Source: Guyanagaster necrorhizus (lineage: Eukaryota > Basidiomycota > Agaricomycetes > Agaricales > Physalacriaceae). Taken from it: DNA of 64,000 bases. Both the position numbers and the translations under genes were made by a program. The notes beneath the pieces are model-generated. The model was not told the origin of the DNA, did no database searches, and was given only the letters and a program-made list of their open reading frames with translations. Within the stretch, counting starts at the first letter, position 1, and each line of letters opens with the position of its first letter. Where the stretch lies: the NCBI RefSeq assembly GCF_019112545.1, contig NW_025064884.1:1369587-1433586 (forward strand). The letters run 5' to 3'. Positions 46,625-59,402 of this stretch are shown here, one piece after another.

Positions 46625-47883
46625 ATGTCATCACGGTTTTGGCCTTTTCACTTTTGGCATTCCCATTACTACAAGGGGATGCTGATGACACATGGGCAGA
46701 CAGGTGAAGACATCATTATAACCCTGGTGGAATACTACCAGTGTGAAGGGCCCCCTCTACAGCATGAGTTCATGGTCATTCACTTTGCAGATCAACACAA
46801 CAGGGCTTGTCAGAACTATCTTCTCATGGAACGATGGTCATGGAATGAGACTAAAAAGGCCAAAACACCCACTGTAAACAGGTCGGCTTGTCTTCAATTT
46901 CTGTATACTTGTAATACACCCTTTCTCTAGTGTCAGTACCACATGTTCTGAAACAAGCCATGCATCATCTATACAACAACCTGACAATTTCATCATCTCC
47001 CTGCGTCGCATGATACATGACATTGACTTACTGGAACCCAGGAAACGTACTCTCCTCGCAACCATGGTCCCTTCCGCTCTCTCTACCTTCTCACTTGGCA
47101 ACTTGTGTGTTTTGGCTTGTATCGTGAGCAATTTGGATATGTCTCCTTTTTATAATGAAAGCTTCTATTATGGCCGTGTCATCTGGGAGGTTATGAAGCT
47201 GTGCATGGGAGCTGATGTTCAGGTTTACACATCTTGGAAAGCACGATTCATGTGGACAAACCCTCTTCAGTGGCCTTCTAAGGAAGTGAACCCAGGCATG
47301 AATACTCTCATTCAAGAGTATGGGGCACCAGCTATAAAGAGAAAGTATGATGTTGCCTGGGGGATGTTCACTAAGAGAGTTCAGGAATTCCGACAGGTAT
47401 TTTCTTTTGCTAGTAGTTGTGATTACAGCGACTGACTTGGACTATGCACATTCAAAGCCACCAGTATCTCGTCCTTTTATTGAAGCAAAGATAGCTGAAG
47501 CACGACAACGGAAAGCAGAGGCAGAGCAAAAGGAAGCAGAAGCACAACAGCATGCAGCAGGAGCACATCGGATGGCAGCAGAGGCACGACAACGGACAGC
47601 AGAGGCACGACAACGGACAGAGGAGGCATGTCAAAGGACAGCTGAAGCACATCTAAAAAGAGCAGAGTTACAAAAACGGACAGTGGAGTCACGACAAAAG
47701 GCAACAGAGGCACGACAAAGGTTAGCAGGGATGCAACAAAGAATAGCGGAGTCACAACAAAGGATAGCGGTGATGCAATACCGGACAGCAGAGATGCGAC
47801 AGCAGACCATGCAGTTGAATAATGAAGCTGCAGAGGTGCAGAACAAGACAAGAGGCACAACAGCAGGCTGTGCGCCTCAATGA
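46625..47883 (+). CDS. hypothetical protein with C-terminal heptad-repeat coiled coil
   Basis: Exons 46625-46881, 46931-47396 and 47458-47883 join in frame to 382 residues. The N-terminal part (WPFHFWHSHYYKGMLMTHGQ, EDIIITLVEYYQCEGPPLQH, VIHFADQHNRACQNYLLMER) and the middle (SPFYNESFYYGRVIWEVMKL) resemble a basidiomycete-restricted hypothetical family. The last ~130 residues are about 16 degenerate heptads of the type ARQRTAE/ARQRTEE/ACQRTAE, encoded by 21 bp repeats at about 47480-47830, predicting a long charged coiled coil. No enzyme motif or membrane segment. The frame continues upstream to ATG 46496, so the N-terminus could be 43 residues longer; I chose 46625 because the conserved part starts there. 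Function unknown. Confidence 0.7.
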
Positions 47884-48423
47884 GGAACCTGCTGCTTGCT
47901 GAAGTGCGGTGCTTGAACAGGGACCAAGTTTATGCTAGTTAGAGCTTTTCTTTTCTTTGTATCCAGTAACATGTTTGTTATTTTATGTATCTGTTTCCTC
48001 ATACAATCTATGGATGATACCTACCCTGGATGAAACCAACCTGTGCATCTCGGCTGCAGATCAGAGCCCTGTAATGACAGCCCCAGGAGCGAGTGTGAAT
48101 GTTATTCTTCTATGATTTTGTACAGTCATAATCATATGGCATGGTATGAACTGTTAAATTGTAGTTATTACTGTCCCCATGTCGAAAACTCGACCACATG
48201 TCCAGTGTAGGAAAAGCAGTGCAAGATACAAGCTATCCCCGAAACATGTCTACTATTTCTTAAGTCCTCTATAGAAAAGGAATTGGCCGAAAACTAGCTA
48301 GATTACAGAGAGTAGACGAGATCATGGTCGTGTATATACAATATGTATCTATTGTAGGAGTAGGTAGATAGCAAATATATGATACCACCGCACCACCTCC
48401 ACTCAGACATGATAAGGAATGTG
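47884..48423. other. convergent intergenic region
   Basis: 3' space between the coiled-coil gene and the subtilase. No gene seen. Confidence 0.5.
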
Positions 48424-50091
48424 TCACGCAGTCGCATTGTTGAACACCAACAAGTTGGGAGTTCCCACCGGCAAATCTTCGAGCATATCCCCCGTAGCAA
48501 GGTCAAGGAGGGCGGTCTTCAGCTGTAGGGGCGACAGGGTGCCGGGATAGCTCGGTATGGGTGCAGTCATAGTTTCAACGAACCGGGGTGAAGGAAGGAA
48601 CGCGGAAATCCATCGAGGGAGGGCAGAGCGCGCGATGCTGTAGACGGACGAGGAGAAGTGGCTCTGAGATTGGAGGTCAAGGAGAACAAAGTCTGATTGG
48701 AGTTCAGGGTCAAAGGTCTTGTGGGGGTAGATTGAAAGGAGGTAAGCCAGAAGGCCAGCAACATGGGGAGAAGCCATGGAAGTGCCGGAAAGGGTAGCAA
48801 CGGCGTATTCAGAGCCTTTATATATTGACTTGATGTTGAGACCTGACAACGACATCAACAACTAAAAGGTCATGATGAAACGACAGCTTACCAGGAGCGA
48901 AGACGTCGACACACTCTCCGTGGTTGGAGAAGTATGCCCTGTCGTCGGAGAGAGTCGAAGCACCGACGGTGACTGCCTTCTCGGCAGATGCGGGTGAATA
49001 GCTGCAAGCATCCTTGTTGTCGTTTCCTGACGCAACATTACAGCACCATCCTCATGACAGAACCAAGAGACTTACCGGCAGCCACAGCAAAGTGAAGACC
49101 AGCATCGACAGCCTTGTTGACCGCAGCATCCAAAGCAGGCGACTTTCCTCCGCCAAGACTCATATTAGCGACTGAACCCTTGTGAGCGGTCTTGCCAGTT
49201 GCCTGATATTCAGCTTTGGCGGCATCGGCCTTCTTCTTAGCTTCAGTGGCTGCCCATGAAACACCACCGACAACATCAGCCATGGACCCACTACCATTCG
49301 AACCCAAGACCTTGACGGCGATGACGTTGGCTTTCTTGGCAACGCCATACGTAGTTCCAGCAACGGTACCCGCGCAGTGAGAACCATGACCGTTACCATC
49401 CTCGTCGACATCATTCGTGGGGACAGTCTTACCCCACGTAGCACGGCCTTTGAGTTCAATGTGATTAATGTTGATACCAGTGTCGATGATGTAGACGTCG
49501 ACGCCATCACCGCCATCAGCATCATATTCGTATCTCGTGAAGGTACCGAAAGTGAGCTTCGGGCGGTGACTGATACGAGCGAGACCCTAAGGACAAGCAA
49601 GAAGATGAATGCTGGCACAAGACTAGGAAGTAACTATGACTCACCCAAGGTGCGCCCCTCTGAACAGCGGAGACATCGACTGTTTCGATCTCCATCGTCC
49701 TTACTATCTGGTCCTTCTCGATGAATTCAACTTCAGGTGCCGTCCGCAGTTGTTCAATGACATTCTGCGAGAATTTCCCTGCGTATCCCTTGATATGGCC
49801 GTCGTACACTTGTTGAATGCCAGAGAACTGGGAAACGAGAGGGTCTGATTCGTGGGTCATCTGGAGGAAGTTGAGGTGACTCTCCATCATCGACGAGTCG
49901 GTGTTATCCTTGAGCATGACAATGTACGAGTCATTGATAGATCCGTGGACATGAAACTCGTCAATGAGTGGGGCAAGACTTAGCGGGGAGCGAGAGGAAG
50001 GAGGATGCTGGGAAAAAGTAGAGAGCGGTGATGCGTATACTGTCGCAGCCAAGGACAGTGCATAGAAGGAGGAACAGATGATGGAGGTCAT
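48424..50091 (-). CDS. subtilisin-like serine protease, proteinase K/cerevisin type (S8A)
   Basis: Four exons (49645-50091, 49076-49586, 48892-49026, 48424-48842) give 503 residues. Order: signal peptide ([20 protein letters not shown]), an I9 inhibitor propeptide ([19 protein letters not shown] ... [11 protein letters not shown]), then the peptidase domain with all three catalytic residues visible: Asp in [14 protein letters not shown], His in [20 protein letters not shown], and Ser in [20 protein letters not shown]. The oxyanion Asn is in [22 protein letters not shown]-terminal extension of about 100 residues follows the Ser region. Expected to be secreted or vacuolar and self-processed. 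The frame is open 5' of the chosen ATG, but 50091 begins the signal peptide. Intact. Confidence 0.95.
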
Positions 50092-53000
50092 GGTTGGTAT
50101 GAGAGATATCTCTTCCCCCAATCCGGCTGATAACGCGGCCTTGTTTACCTTTGTTTGCCAAAGGCCATCCGGAAACCTTGCGCTTTCGCGTTCGTTCTTA
50201 GGTAACCGCGGGGGAACTAGTGAAGCTGATATTTCCTGTTTCTGCGTTCTCGGTGACACATGGCATCCACAAACATGATCCGGTATCTAAACTATGTCTT
50301 CTATCGGTATATCTAATAACTTGCAACCGTATCTTTTGCTCACAAGTACAGAATAGTACTTGGTTCACCGCCCGAGGAGGACAGATTGGGTTCTCTATGG
50401 GTAAGAAAGGAATGACGATCAATTTGGGACATGTCCATCATACACACTCGTGCTTCTTTTACTTGGCGTCGGGGCTTCAAGTTATCTAGCATTGAACACA
50501 ATTATTCTTGCGTAGAGCCCTTTACTCTCCGAAATCTATCTATTCTATTCTCCCGTTTAACCCATTCTAGCGGAATGTTTACTCGTTCTGTATGAATTTC
50601 TTTGCTCGCACAATGTGATCCTTGCATTACCATTCCAGAGTCTGATAAGAGCAACGTCCTTTTCTTTTACATTGATAGCCCGTCTAATTCACGGCATCTC
50701 GCACAGACTCTAAAAACTCTGATAGCCCCACAGCCGTAACCCAAAGCGGAAGGTTCGAATCGTTCGATTGGCCCATGGGCGGTGATTACCCATTTTAGAC
50801 TTGACTTATCACCATAACTTAAACGTCTCATAGGTCTAGGTCTGAATTCGTAATTTGTTGGGTCCACTTCTTTTACCATAATTCTTTCTAAGCCGTGGCT
50901 TTGTTAATCCAAAACGACGCGTCTTTTCCCGGAAGACGATGCCTAGGGCTATGATGCGGCTCATCTGCTGGAAAGGCTTACTAGCTTGGCAATGAATATG
51001 CTAAATGAGGCTGCGATAGACAATAGAGATCTATGGCGGCAACTTGAGGAGCTCCTGTCATGATGCATAGACGACAACGATGACTCGGACATCCATTGAA
51101 TAAAGGTACTGAACCTGTTCGTTACTGGTGACATATTTCATTCACCGCTTTTCAGGAATGCATGGTTGAATTCTGAAGAGATGTAGCAATTGGCTGTCAC
51201 TTCTCTTAGACATGGCATCGGGTTACCATCGACATACCTCTCGTTCCGACATGAATCTCGCCTTTTTTCTCATTGTAAAGGTTGCCCAACGTGTTGTAGA
51301 CATACCTTCAGTCCCTAAGCCTTCAGACCATGCTCATATTTTCGTGTTTTCTCACCTCCTGGGAATGACAATCCAGGATGCTAACTGTCTTTGCACCAGG
51401 ACGATATCATGCATAAATGTGCGTGATGAACAGAAAACAGCCTTTGTTGACGACGAGAGGTGCCAAAAACGCTTATCTATTAGCGATAACATGTCTCATA
51501 CAACGCCTCTAAGGAAACTCCTACAACTGGAGGCAAGGCAAGCCGCTGCCGAACCAGATATGCCTTCGCGTTCAGTCTCCGATCTCCATAACCTTGGGCA
51601 TGCTGCACAGCTCCCCCTCCCCCTCCCCCTCGATAGCAAGAGTGCCAATTCCAAGCCAAACAATAATATTCGCTCTCCGCTTCTCTGCACATGGCCATCT
51701 CGCTGCTACCGCGTGTCCCCAAAAGTTACCCTTCGGAATGAGGTCCCCATTCAGTTGTCCGTACCCCCACTGGCAGCCCCACTTCCCTGAAATATTGTCT
51801 TTATATATGTGGTTCTCCCTCTTACGCCCTCCCCTTATTAACCGGTCTTACGTTCCATGCCGACACTTTTCCTTGCTTGATACGTGGCATAGTCCCTCGA
51901 AAGAGATTCAGGTCGAGGATCCCGTCTCATGGATGTTTACGCAGCGAAGGACATCCCGTTTATCGTCTATCGATTCAAAACCGCATATCGGTTCCGACCT
52001 ATGACTGGGCTGGTGGGTGCAGTATGCATTACGTAGTCTACCTTTGGGAACAAACACGCTCGGATAAATGAATAATCCGAACATTGCCCTAGCCCGCTGT
52101 TTTGAGCATGGCTGTCGTCGGGTCGGTGCAACTATCCCAGACAAATGCAGATACGTCCTAGTTATCTTCAAGTAGAGGGTCTTCAACGCACTGTGACAGT
52201 ATGCGATGTCCCGAAACATATTTCTCCTCTGATGAGCGAATAGCTATGCATCTCCATACGAAGGCTCTAGAGCGGAACGGGCCAGAAATCCACCCATCTG
52301 TTGTTTCGAAAGTCTGCTCAAGCTGATACCGGAAATGTCCACGTGAATTAAGCTGGAACCACCTGGGATGGATACCGAGTGCATTTTCGAACTAGGAGAT
52401 CCGGAAGGAGACAATCCGGGAGAAGGCGAAAGGGATACCGCACCCATGAGTCAGAGTACTGGCGCGTTGATGATTCACGGGGTATTGTTCTATGCGAAAC
52501 CGGCACTACGCGCAGGAAAGAAGGGAAAGCGAGCGTAGTTCTCCCATGTCATGGGCCCGTCACCAATCTCCTGAAATCCCCCCTGGTTAAAGTCATGTGT
52601 CAGTCCGAGACTCAGAATCTGAACGGATACTTCCGACGGGCATGATCTACGAACCGTTGCACAAAGCGAGACGGAAAGTGTTTGTCTCTGATGCGAATCC
52701 CTCGGGTCACCTTCATGCTTCTTCGCGCCCGCTCCTTGACTGATGATTGCTCCATATTGATATTCTTTTTTCTCGCAAACATTGCATCCATCCTCCTAGC
52801 TTTGTTCCCGAGAAATGCTACAACCTAAGCCACATATATCGAAACATATTAATATCGTTTCCTTTTTGTTCCTTCATACGTTCCACTTATCATCTTTATC
52901 GTTCATCAAGGATATGTGACTACACTCTTCATCGGATCAAATGGAAGACGACCTTTGCTTGCGCTGGTAATATATTGGTCTCTTTACCCTGAGAGCGTTG

Positions 53001-53710
53001 GTTTGGGACGATATCTTAAATGTCAGCACTACTGCGATTCTCCGCATCGCTCTATCCGACTATTTAGTTATGTCATCTCTTCACTCTATTAAAGACGGGA
53101 ACAAACGAAACAGCCAATCAATCTGCTTCACGTGCATGATGATACAAATGATACGCGGTACGATGACTGGTTTTCAGTCACTGGACGTCACTTTTCTTAA
53201 TTGTAACAGCAGGCCTGCCCCATTTCTTTTCTTCCAGTGACAGACCTATCATCCTGAGAAATCTCAAACACGGCGCCCGAGATCGACAGGGAGGACAAGT
53301 CGGAACTCTTACGGGATTTACTTATTCAGAGTTTTTGAGATCGGTTGGTACCCGGTGGAGTATTTGGAAGTAGAGTCAAGTTCGGGTTTCTTTCCAACCT
53401 AGACCGAACTCAATACGGCAGGAGCTTCAATCGCTACGAGTCACAAGCAAGGTGCAATCCGGGGTACATTACTCGACGTTCTCGTTTAAAGGTCCCGAAG
53501 GCACGGCAGCCGCCGCCGGCATACCATCGATGGTCGTCGGATCTGACGCCGTACCACTAGAATTACAATCCCCATTCTTGGGACTTCGGCTTAGGATGGA
53601 CAGGGAGCCGCACTACATACTCCTCATAATTCTCGAACGACTTTCCTTGGAATGGGAACGTTGGTTGTCATTTATTAGCTGTCATTTCGTTGGCTGACGA
53701 TCTTGAACAG
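50092..53710. other. gene-poor region, 3.6 kb, no gene recognised
   Basis: Contains the subtilase promoter at the left. The longest frame (51212-51790, +) spans a CTCCCC-type repeat near 51610-51632 and has no motif; the other frames are short. The last ~370 bp may contain exons of the EthD-type gene to the right, but I cannot join them. Confidence 0.45.
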
Positions 53711-54285
53711 AGATTTCGGCAGCGTTCTCCCAGCACGAACTACCAGATCCTCTTCTATACTCTGAAATCGATAACGGCCCATTGTCAGTTATAATACTAC
53801 CTCTGTCTACTCTTCCATGTTTCAGAGAGCTGTCGAATAACCTCAGCTCGCTTATCGGCTCTGATCTCGTTACTTGCCGGCTATACAAACGTTACGGTGA
53901 ATCCATCCCAATCCAGATGCCTCACTCTAATCATAACCATTATCTCGTCATGAACGCGATGACCCCCTCCGCTAATTCCGAAAACCAATTCAACGATTGG
54001 TATACAAAAGAGCACATTCCCCTTCTTAGTAAGGTTCCCTCATGGTTGTCCTCTCGGAGATTTATTCTTGTGGAGACGACGGAGGAGCTGGGAGCCCCCG
54101 AGTATCTCGCTCTGCATGAATGGGCGGATCTAGCTGCGTTTGAGAGTAAAGAGTTCCTAGATGCGACGAATACGACCTGGAGAACAGAGGTATTATCTCA
54201 GGTCGTACGGAAGGAACGCTGGGTGATGGAGTTCAACAAGGGTCTGGATTCTGGAAAATTCCGAGGACGTTACACAGTGATGTAG
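53711..54285 (+). CDS. EthD/dimeric alpha-beta-barrel protein, C-terminal half; 5' part unresolved
   Basis: The frame from an AACAG acceptor at 53710 runs to the stop at 54285. Its second half reads FNDWYTKEHIPLLSKVPSWL, then SSRRFILVE and YLALHEWADLAAFESKEF, which is the WY..EHIP pattern of stand-alone EthD/ABM-type barrels. In Agaricomycetes such proteins usually carry two barrels in tandem; only the linker (ELPDPLLYSEIDN...) precedes this one. A first barrel with its own WYxxEHxP motif is not visible upstream to 53240, so the gene is truncated or its 5' exons are too divergent to see. No catalytic function can be assigned. Confidence 0.55.
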
Positions 54286-57200
54286 AGCATGATGACAGGT
54301 GAAGTGAGAGCCCGCTGTCCCTTACATTTCTTTCTCACGTGTAGGACATATTCCCAGATTTTTCATGTTTCCGAAAGCTTCTCTTTAGGCTATCACCGAT
54401 GCAAACAGCATGAGAATTTGGGTTTTATATCACTGAGTTTCCTCGCTTCTCAGTCTGCAGGATTTTCTACCAGGCATCTATCTCTGTGTGGCCATTTCTC
54501 AGTAAGACTATCCGCATTACCATGTATCTTTCTCATTCTGGGCGGTCTAGTACTTCTACACCTCTGTGTCTCACGGGCTGAATCGTGGGGCTTTGTTGGC
54601 CATGCCATAACACTAAACGATGATACTTGTGCTGTCACTTCTTCCAATGGAACACGTTTCCAACCACGTATCTGTTGCTACTGAATTACAGGATGGTTAT
54701 TTTCCGTCACCACATGCAATGGTCTCGAGGCGGCGCGCTAGTCAATAGTTCGAACAAAATCGGTGCATTGCGGGATGACGTTGAACAAAGATAGCTTCAT
54801 ATAAGATTGGAGAGGAACGATTACGAACATGATCCAGCAGTTCTCCAACACGCTTCGAGCCTGAGAGCGAGAACACATCAAGTACATAGGCAAGGTTCCC
54901 CTCCTCGTTCAACCCGAGCTCGCATTCTGATCTCGCCGGAATGACCTAACAATTTAAAGTTGAATACGGGAATCTCCATGGGAAAATCAATCATAGAGCT
55001 ATTTTGTCTTTCGGCGCTTGCTCTCATTTTATAGGTCATCAAGGCAGATGCGCCCTTGATGGAGGATCATTCCACACCGCTATCGAGTATCGACACGATC
55101 CGAAGCGAGGTAATACCTCTGCCAGGACAGGTTTTTTCTGTGAATGAGAAAGTCGCGACTCCGGAGATGAAACAGATTAAACAATTTATATGTGAGTCTT
55201 AAGGCGGTGGGAAGTCGCTGGTGCATAATGATACCGACACTGATGAATATCTGAAATAGATGATTCTCGACATACCTTTCCCGCTGCGTACGCGATGGAA
55301 TCCGGAGTTTCGTATGGGTATCTCAGATACGTGCGCGTAAGATCGCGTGGCAATTCTGCCTCGAAGGAAATCCAGTCTTGGCGGGGAATTTATTCGGGGT
55401 CGTTGCATTCCGGGACGCTCGTTGTAACAGGTATTACACATCCTTCAGTCCTGAGATACGAGCGCGGGAACTAAGGGGTATGTTTATTTTAGATAGAACC
55501 AGCTTCCGGGATAGATACCATAGAAAAAGATGGCCTGTTTCGACTAATGAGATAGTTCTAAATAAATAAATCGGGCTTTCTAAAGGAGATATAGCGAGTG
55601 GTCGTAAATTTACGCATAGCCGGCTGTTAATATGAATTTAAACGCTTGCGGCTTCCAATACAATACTGTACGATCCAACGTCGCAGTTGCTCACCTTTAC
55701 TGGGAAATTGGGAGGACTGTGATCCGTTTAATCACAGCATACAGTAATCGGGAACTGGCGACGTCCACAATGATTGCGTGGGGGCACAGCGACTGAAGTA
55801 GGTAGCATAGGTTCAGTCTCTATTGGACTAAGTCAGTACTGAGGTCACTGCTTCGAGCATTAGAATCACGGCATCCTGAGAGGCTAGTATTCTAGACTTT
55901 CTGGTGGATCCACTGGAGCCGGGCTGACAATGCGAGCCCTCAAAGAAGATTTGGCAGGCACGCCACAGCCTTAATGCCCCCAGGATTCACGGTTGGGTTG
56001 TTTATCCGGATTAAGTAGAAGCGTAAGGGTTGCATGGGATCGGACCTATGGTTTTACGACAAGGTTCCGGAACGATTCCATGACACGGGATAGTTGAACA
56101 CCAGACTAGTGGCGCGAAGAGGTTGTGAGCCTCAAGCTGTATCGCCCTCAAGGACGGACGCAGCTACAACTTGCCATCTCTGGTGGTAGAAAACCTGTGT
56201 AATATGTTCCTCCGATCTTTCAGGAGATGCCCGGTAAACAGCGTGCAGTTCTTAATAATCCTGTGTATAAGATGTAGACTTCGAATCAAAGTCCAAAGGT
56301 CGGCCTCGGCGGAGAGCAACAGAAAAGTGCAAGGGCGTCTAAGTAATTAACTGCAAGTTAGACGTATGTTAGACGCCGAAAGAAAAGAGGGTCTAGGCAT
56401 GACATTTCTGATCGGAGGATCACGATGCGATGCGCCGAAAGCCACAGGTACATAGTAACTGTCCTGAGGAAGCGTAGAGACCACACGAGCAGCCATCCGT
56501 AATTAGTTCACAATGCGGCTTTTATCGACTTGAATGCAAACAAAGTCCACGTTGACCGAATATTCCGTGATAAATACGAGCTTCTGGGGCAAACGAAACT
56601 AGAGACGAGATTCTGGTTTTGTCACCACCCATACAACATCAAAATCGAGGTGTCTGCATCAACTGAGATTGAAGTGTTTTCAGACAAGAGACAATACCAA
56701 TGTTTCGAGACACCTTTATCTGATTATCCGAGGTCGTCGCCAGCGCCGAGTTGTTTTGTGCACAGGTAACTGGCGTCTCCCGTAGGCATTAGGCGCCAAG
56801 AACCGGTGCATAAGGTGACAAAGTCCTACCTCCAAATAATATGTGTTTTCCTCAATCAAACGTCGATAACGGTCGCAGGGAGAGAGAAGATAGAAACCAG
56901 AGGGGAATTGAAAATGAGCGTGGGAATATGAGACCTGATATGGGTCTGGAAGCCGGACGCGAAGATTGACGATTTTTGGTTGCTGTTCATCGTCCTGTGC
57001 TTTGGCTGGGAGCTCTTCGAAATTCAAATATTCACGTCTAGTGCCTCCTGCTTACCAACCTACTACTCTGAGGATATTTCTAATTTGTGCATCCTTCCTT
57101 GAGGCAGGAACAGCATTTGTCTCCCGGTGAATCGAGCATCGCAATTTCACGAAGTACGGGGCAATAGATCCTGTCTAATTGAAGCTTCCCTCGTTTCGGC

Positions 57201-57574
57201 TATCTTGACGCATTTGAAGCCAAACCACGAATGAGTCGGCTGCTCTGTGCTTGCTTTGATCACAATCACGTTTCAGTATGGGATTCACAGCCGCGGCTCT
57301 CTGTGGTTTCCTGGAGACACATGTGCCATTCATCCTGCAAGAGGAAATCCTGAGATACATTAGGACCTCGATCTGATGATGCCAGGACGGTCGCAGCTTA
57401 CGGGGATAGATACGTCACAAATCTGGGAGGCCTCGCCTAAGGTGAAGGTGAATCTGTGTGGGAGGAAGATCAACAGCTTCCGTTTACAGCATCTGCAATT
57501 GTATATAAGCTAGTACCTGCAATAGTTAACATTCCAGGAAACCTACAAGCTACTGTCCTTCATCTCGTCTACCC
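54286..57574. other. gene-poor region, 3.3 kb, no gene recognised
   Basis: Short frames only, such as 56530-56769 (+) and 56716-57027 (-), none with a recognised motif. Composition is even, with no obvious repeat family. The right end holds the promoter of the GNAT gene with tatataagc near 57500. Confidence 0.45.
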
Positions 57575-58721
57575 ATGCCTTCCGTCGCCCAAAAAGTCTC
57601 CACCAAGTCCTATCTGTCTGCGACTGAGCTGCTTCACGACGTGCAGAGTGCTTTTGAGAGCAACGAGGCCAACTTCAATGTCATATACCCTCACGCGTTG
57701 AAGTGTCGGGCCGCCGAGCAGGCGGGCCAGGCTCCCAAACCAGGCCAGGTGTGGATCGTCTGCTTCTCCTACGACCCCGAACCCTGCGCACTGTTCATCC
57801 TCTCATGCACGACCACCGAAATGGGTAAATATCCCATCTTCATCACTACCACCTGCCCCACAGAGCGCCTTAGCCCCAACTCCATTCATCACCCAGTTTC
57901 CCTCCTCGCCAAAGAACTCTATAGAGCCGTCCCTGTTCCCAGGGTCTATTCAGTATTCGCACCCGACGCGATCGCCCAGCATTTCGCACGGCTGTGGACC
58001 GGCCTCACGGGCGTCGGTCACATACCGAATCCTTACTATGCTGCAAAATTATCTTTCTGTACAACGGGGACATTCAGATACAGACGGGAGACAGTGGTTC
58101 AGGGAGTCACATATGAACTGTGCCCAGCGGTGGCCAGCGACATTGAGAAGATCGCTCAATTATGCTATGGCTTCGCAAGTGAATCGGTAAGCACGTCCGG
58201 CTTTTTGCTTTGCTACGCGCGGTGCTGATCACATCATACCTACTCGCAGGATCCTTTCTTTCTCGATCACGCCGGAGCTCTGAGAGAAGCCACTCTCCTC
58301 GTCGGTCAAAATAAAGTTTGGGTGCATCGCATCAGGAGGCAGGGAGAAGACCGCAGTGCCATCGCATCCATCGTTGCCTTCACGCGTAACAGCGGCAAAG
58401 TTGCGACAATAACAAAGGTGTATACCAATCCCGATTACCGCCGTGCAGGTTGCGCCGAACGACTTGTTAGGCGAGTTTGCAAATAGTGGGTCATCATTCA
58501 TTCTCCTTGACTTCCGTTGCGACTGACCGTGCTTACATAGTTTGTTCATGACCAAAGAAAAAGTAGCCTTGTACGTTGCTCACAACAACCCGGCAGCGTC
58601 TAAGGTGTATCACCGCGTCGGCTTTGCCGGGCTGGGCGGTGATGGTGTTCCTGTCAATGGTGTAGATGCCTGGACTGAAATAGGGTTTGACCGCGATGTG
58701 ATTGACCTTGGACATTGGTAA
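57575..58721 (+). CDS. GNAT-fold acetyltransferase (acyl-CoA N-acyltransferase)
   Basis: Three exons (57575-58186, 58250-58485, 58541-58721) give 342 residues. The N-terminal ~190 residues form the family's non-catalytic half (VWIVCFSYDPEPCALFILSC, LLAKELYRAVPVPRVYSVFA). The C-terminal half is the GNAT fold: SIVAFTRNSGKVATITKVYT (beta4), the acetyl-CoA pyrophosphate loop in NPDYRRAGCAERLVRRVCKY (R/QxxGxA pattern), and VALYVAHNNPAASKVYHRVG (beta5-alpha4 with Asn and Tyr). Acceptor substrate unknown. Close to a group of basidiomycete FR47-like proteins. Frame intact; the ATG is the first in the open frame. Confidence 0.85.
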
Positions 58722-59020
58722 CGGATCGTAAAAAGAGACCGCCGATACTGAAAGGCAAGGGGGTTGCCAGTACGTTGACAGAGTGACGTGTAATATATCT
58801 AGAATTTACGAGATAATGCAACTGACGCACCACAGAAATACACTAGTCCTTCATCCATTTATTCATGACATCCTAAGTGTCAGAATTTCCCGGAACAAAG
58901 TAACTTTAAATTCTTCAGGTCGGCCCGGCCTTCCGGACGCTTTGATATGTCACTCGTGACAGTGTGACGCCAATCTGCTCTAATCTACTTTGAAACATTG
59001 AAACAGCCTCTGCGCCCAGT
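58722..59020. other. short intergenic spacer
   Basis: Terminator of the GNAT gene and promoter of the small COX14-like gene; no motif identified. Confidence 0.45.
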
Positions 59021-59402
59021 ATGCTCCCTATCTTGGATATCATCCATCGCGGCGTAGTTTATTCGTTGGTTGGGCTAACGATATACGCTGGAGTTGGGAT
59101 CATAAGCACTCATAACAACACAATGAGAGCTGGTAGAGGTACGCTTCCGGTTTTACTTTGTAACCATACAAATACTGACGAACTGATGGTCCTGTTTCAG
59201 AGGTCAATCAATCTTTACTTTCCAAGTAAGAATCCCCCCTGATGTTCTTTTCTCTGACAGGCCTTAGCACGACACGAAGAAGAAATGAAGAAACAGGTTA
59301 GTTACTACAGCATCCGTGTTGCCAAGTCATTATCATTTTTTCTTAATGAATTTATTTATTTGTGAACAGCAGGCAGAGGCGCAGTCGATCCATGAACCGT
59401 GA
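59021..59402 (+). CDS. small single-pass membrane protein, COX14-like (cytochrome oxidase assembly), tentative
   Basis: ATG 59021 begins MLPILDIIHRGVVYSLVGLT, a hydrophobic helix preceded by an amphipathic N-terminus, followed by STHNNTMRAGR. Later exons give ALARHEEEMKKQ (59261-59296) and QAEAQSIHEP with a stop at 59400-59402. Size (~70 residues), one N-terminal helix after an HRG motif and a charged tail fit COX14-like mitochondrial inner-membrane assembly factors. The joining of the tiny second exon is ambiguous: an acceptor at 59200 puts a TAG in frame at the next junction, while one at 59202 (TTTCAGAG|GT) keeps the frame open. The family call is from shape and weak similarity. Confidence 0.5.

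Noticed and set aside
47477..47860. 127-codon minus-strand hydrophobic frame looking like a membrane protein
   Set aside because: Produced by the reverse complement of the 21 bp heptad repeats of the coiled-coil gene.
50745..50775. GGTTCGAATC resembling a tRNA B box
   Set aside because: The flanking bases do not form a T stem and no anticodon arm can be folded around it.
51212..51790. 192-codon plus-strand frame with a PLPLPLPLD stretch
   Set aside because: The stretch comes from a CTCCCC repeat; no motif, signal or splice structure supports a gene.
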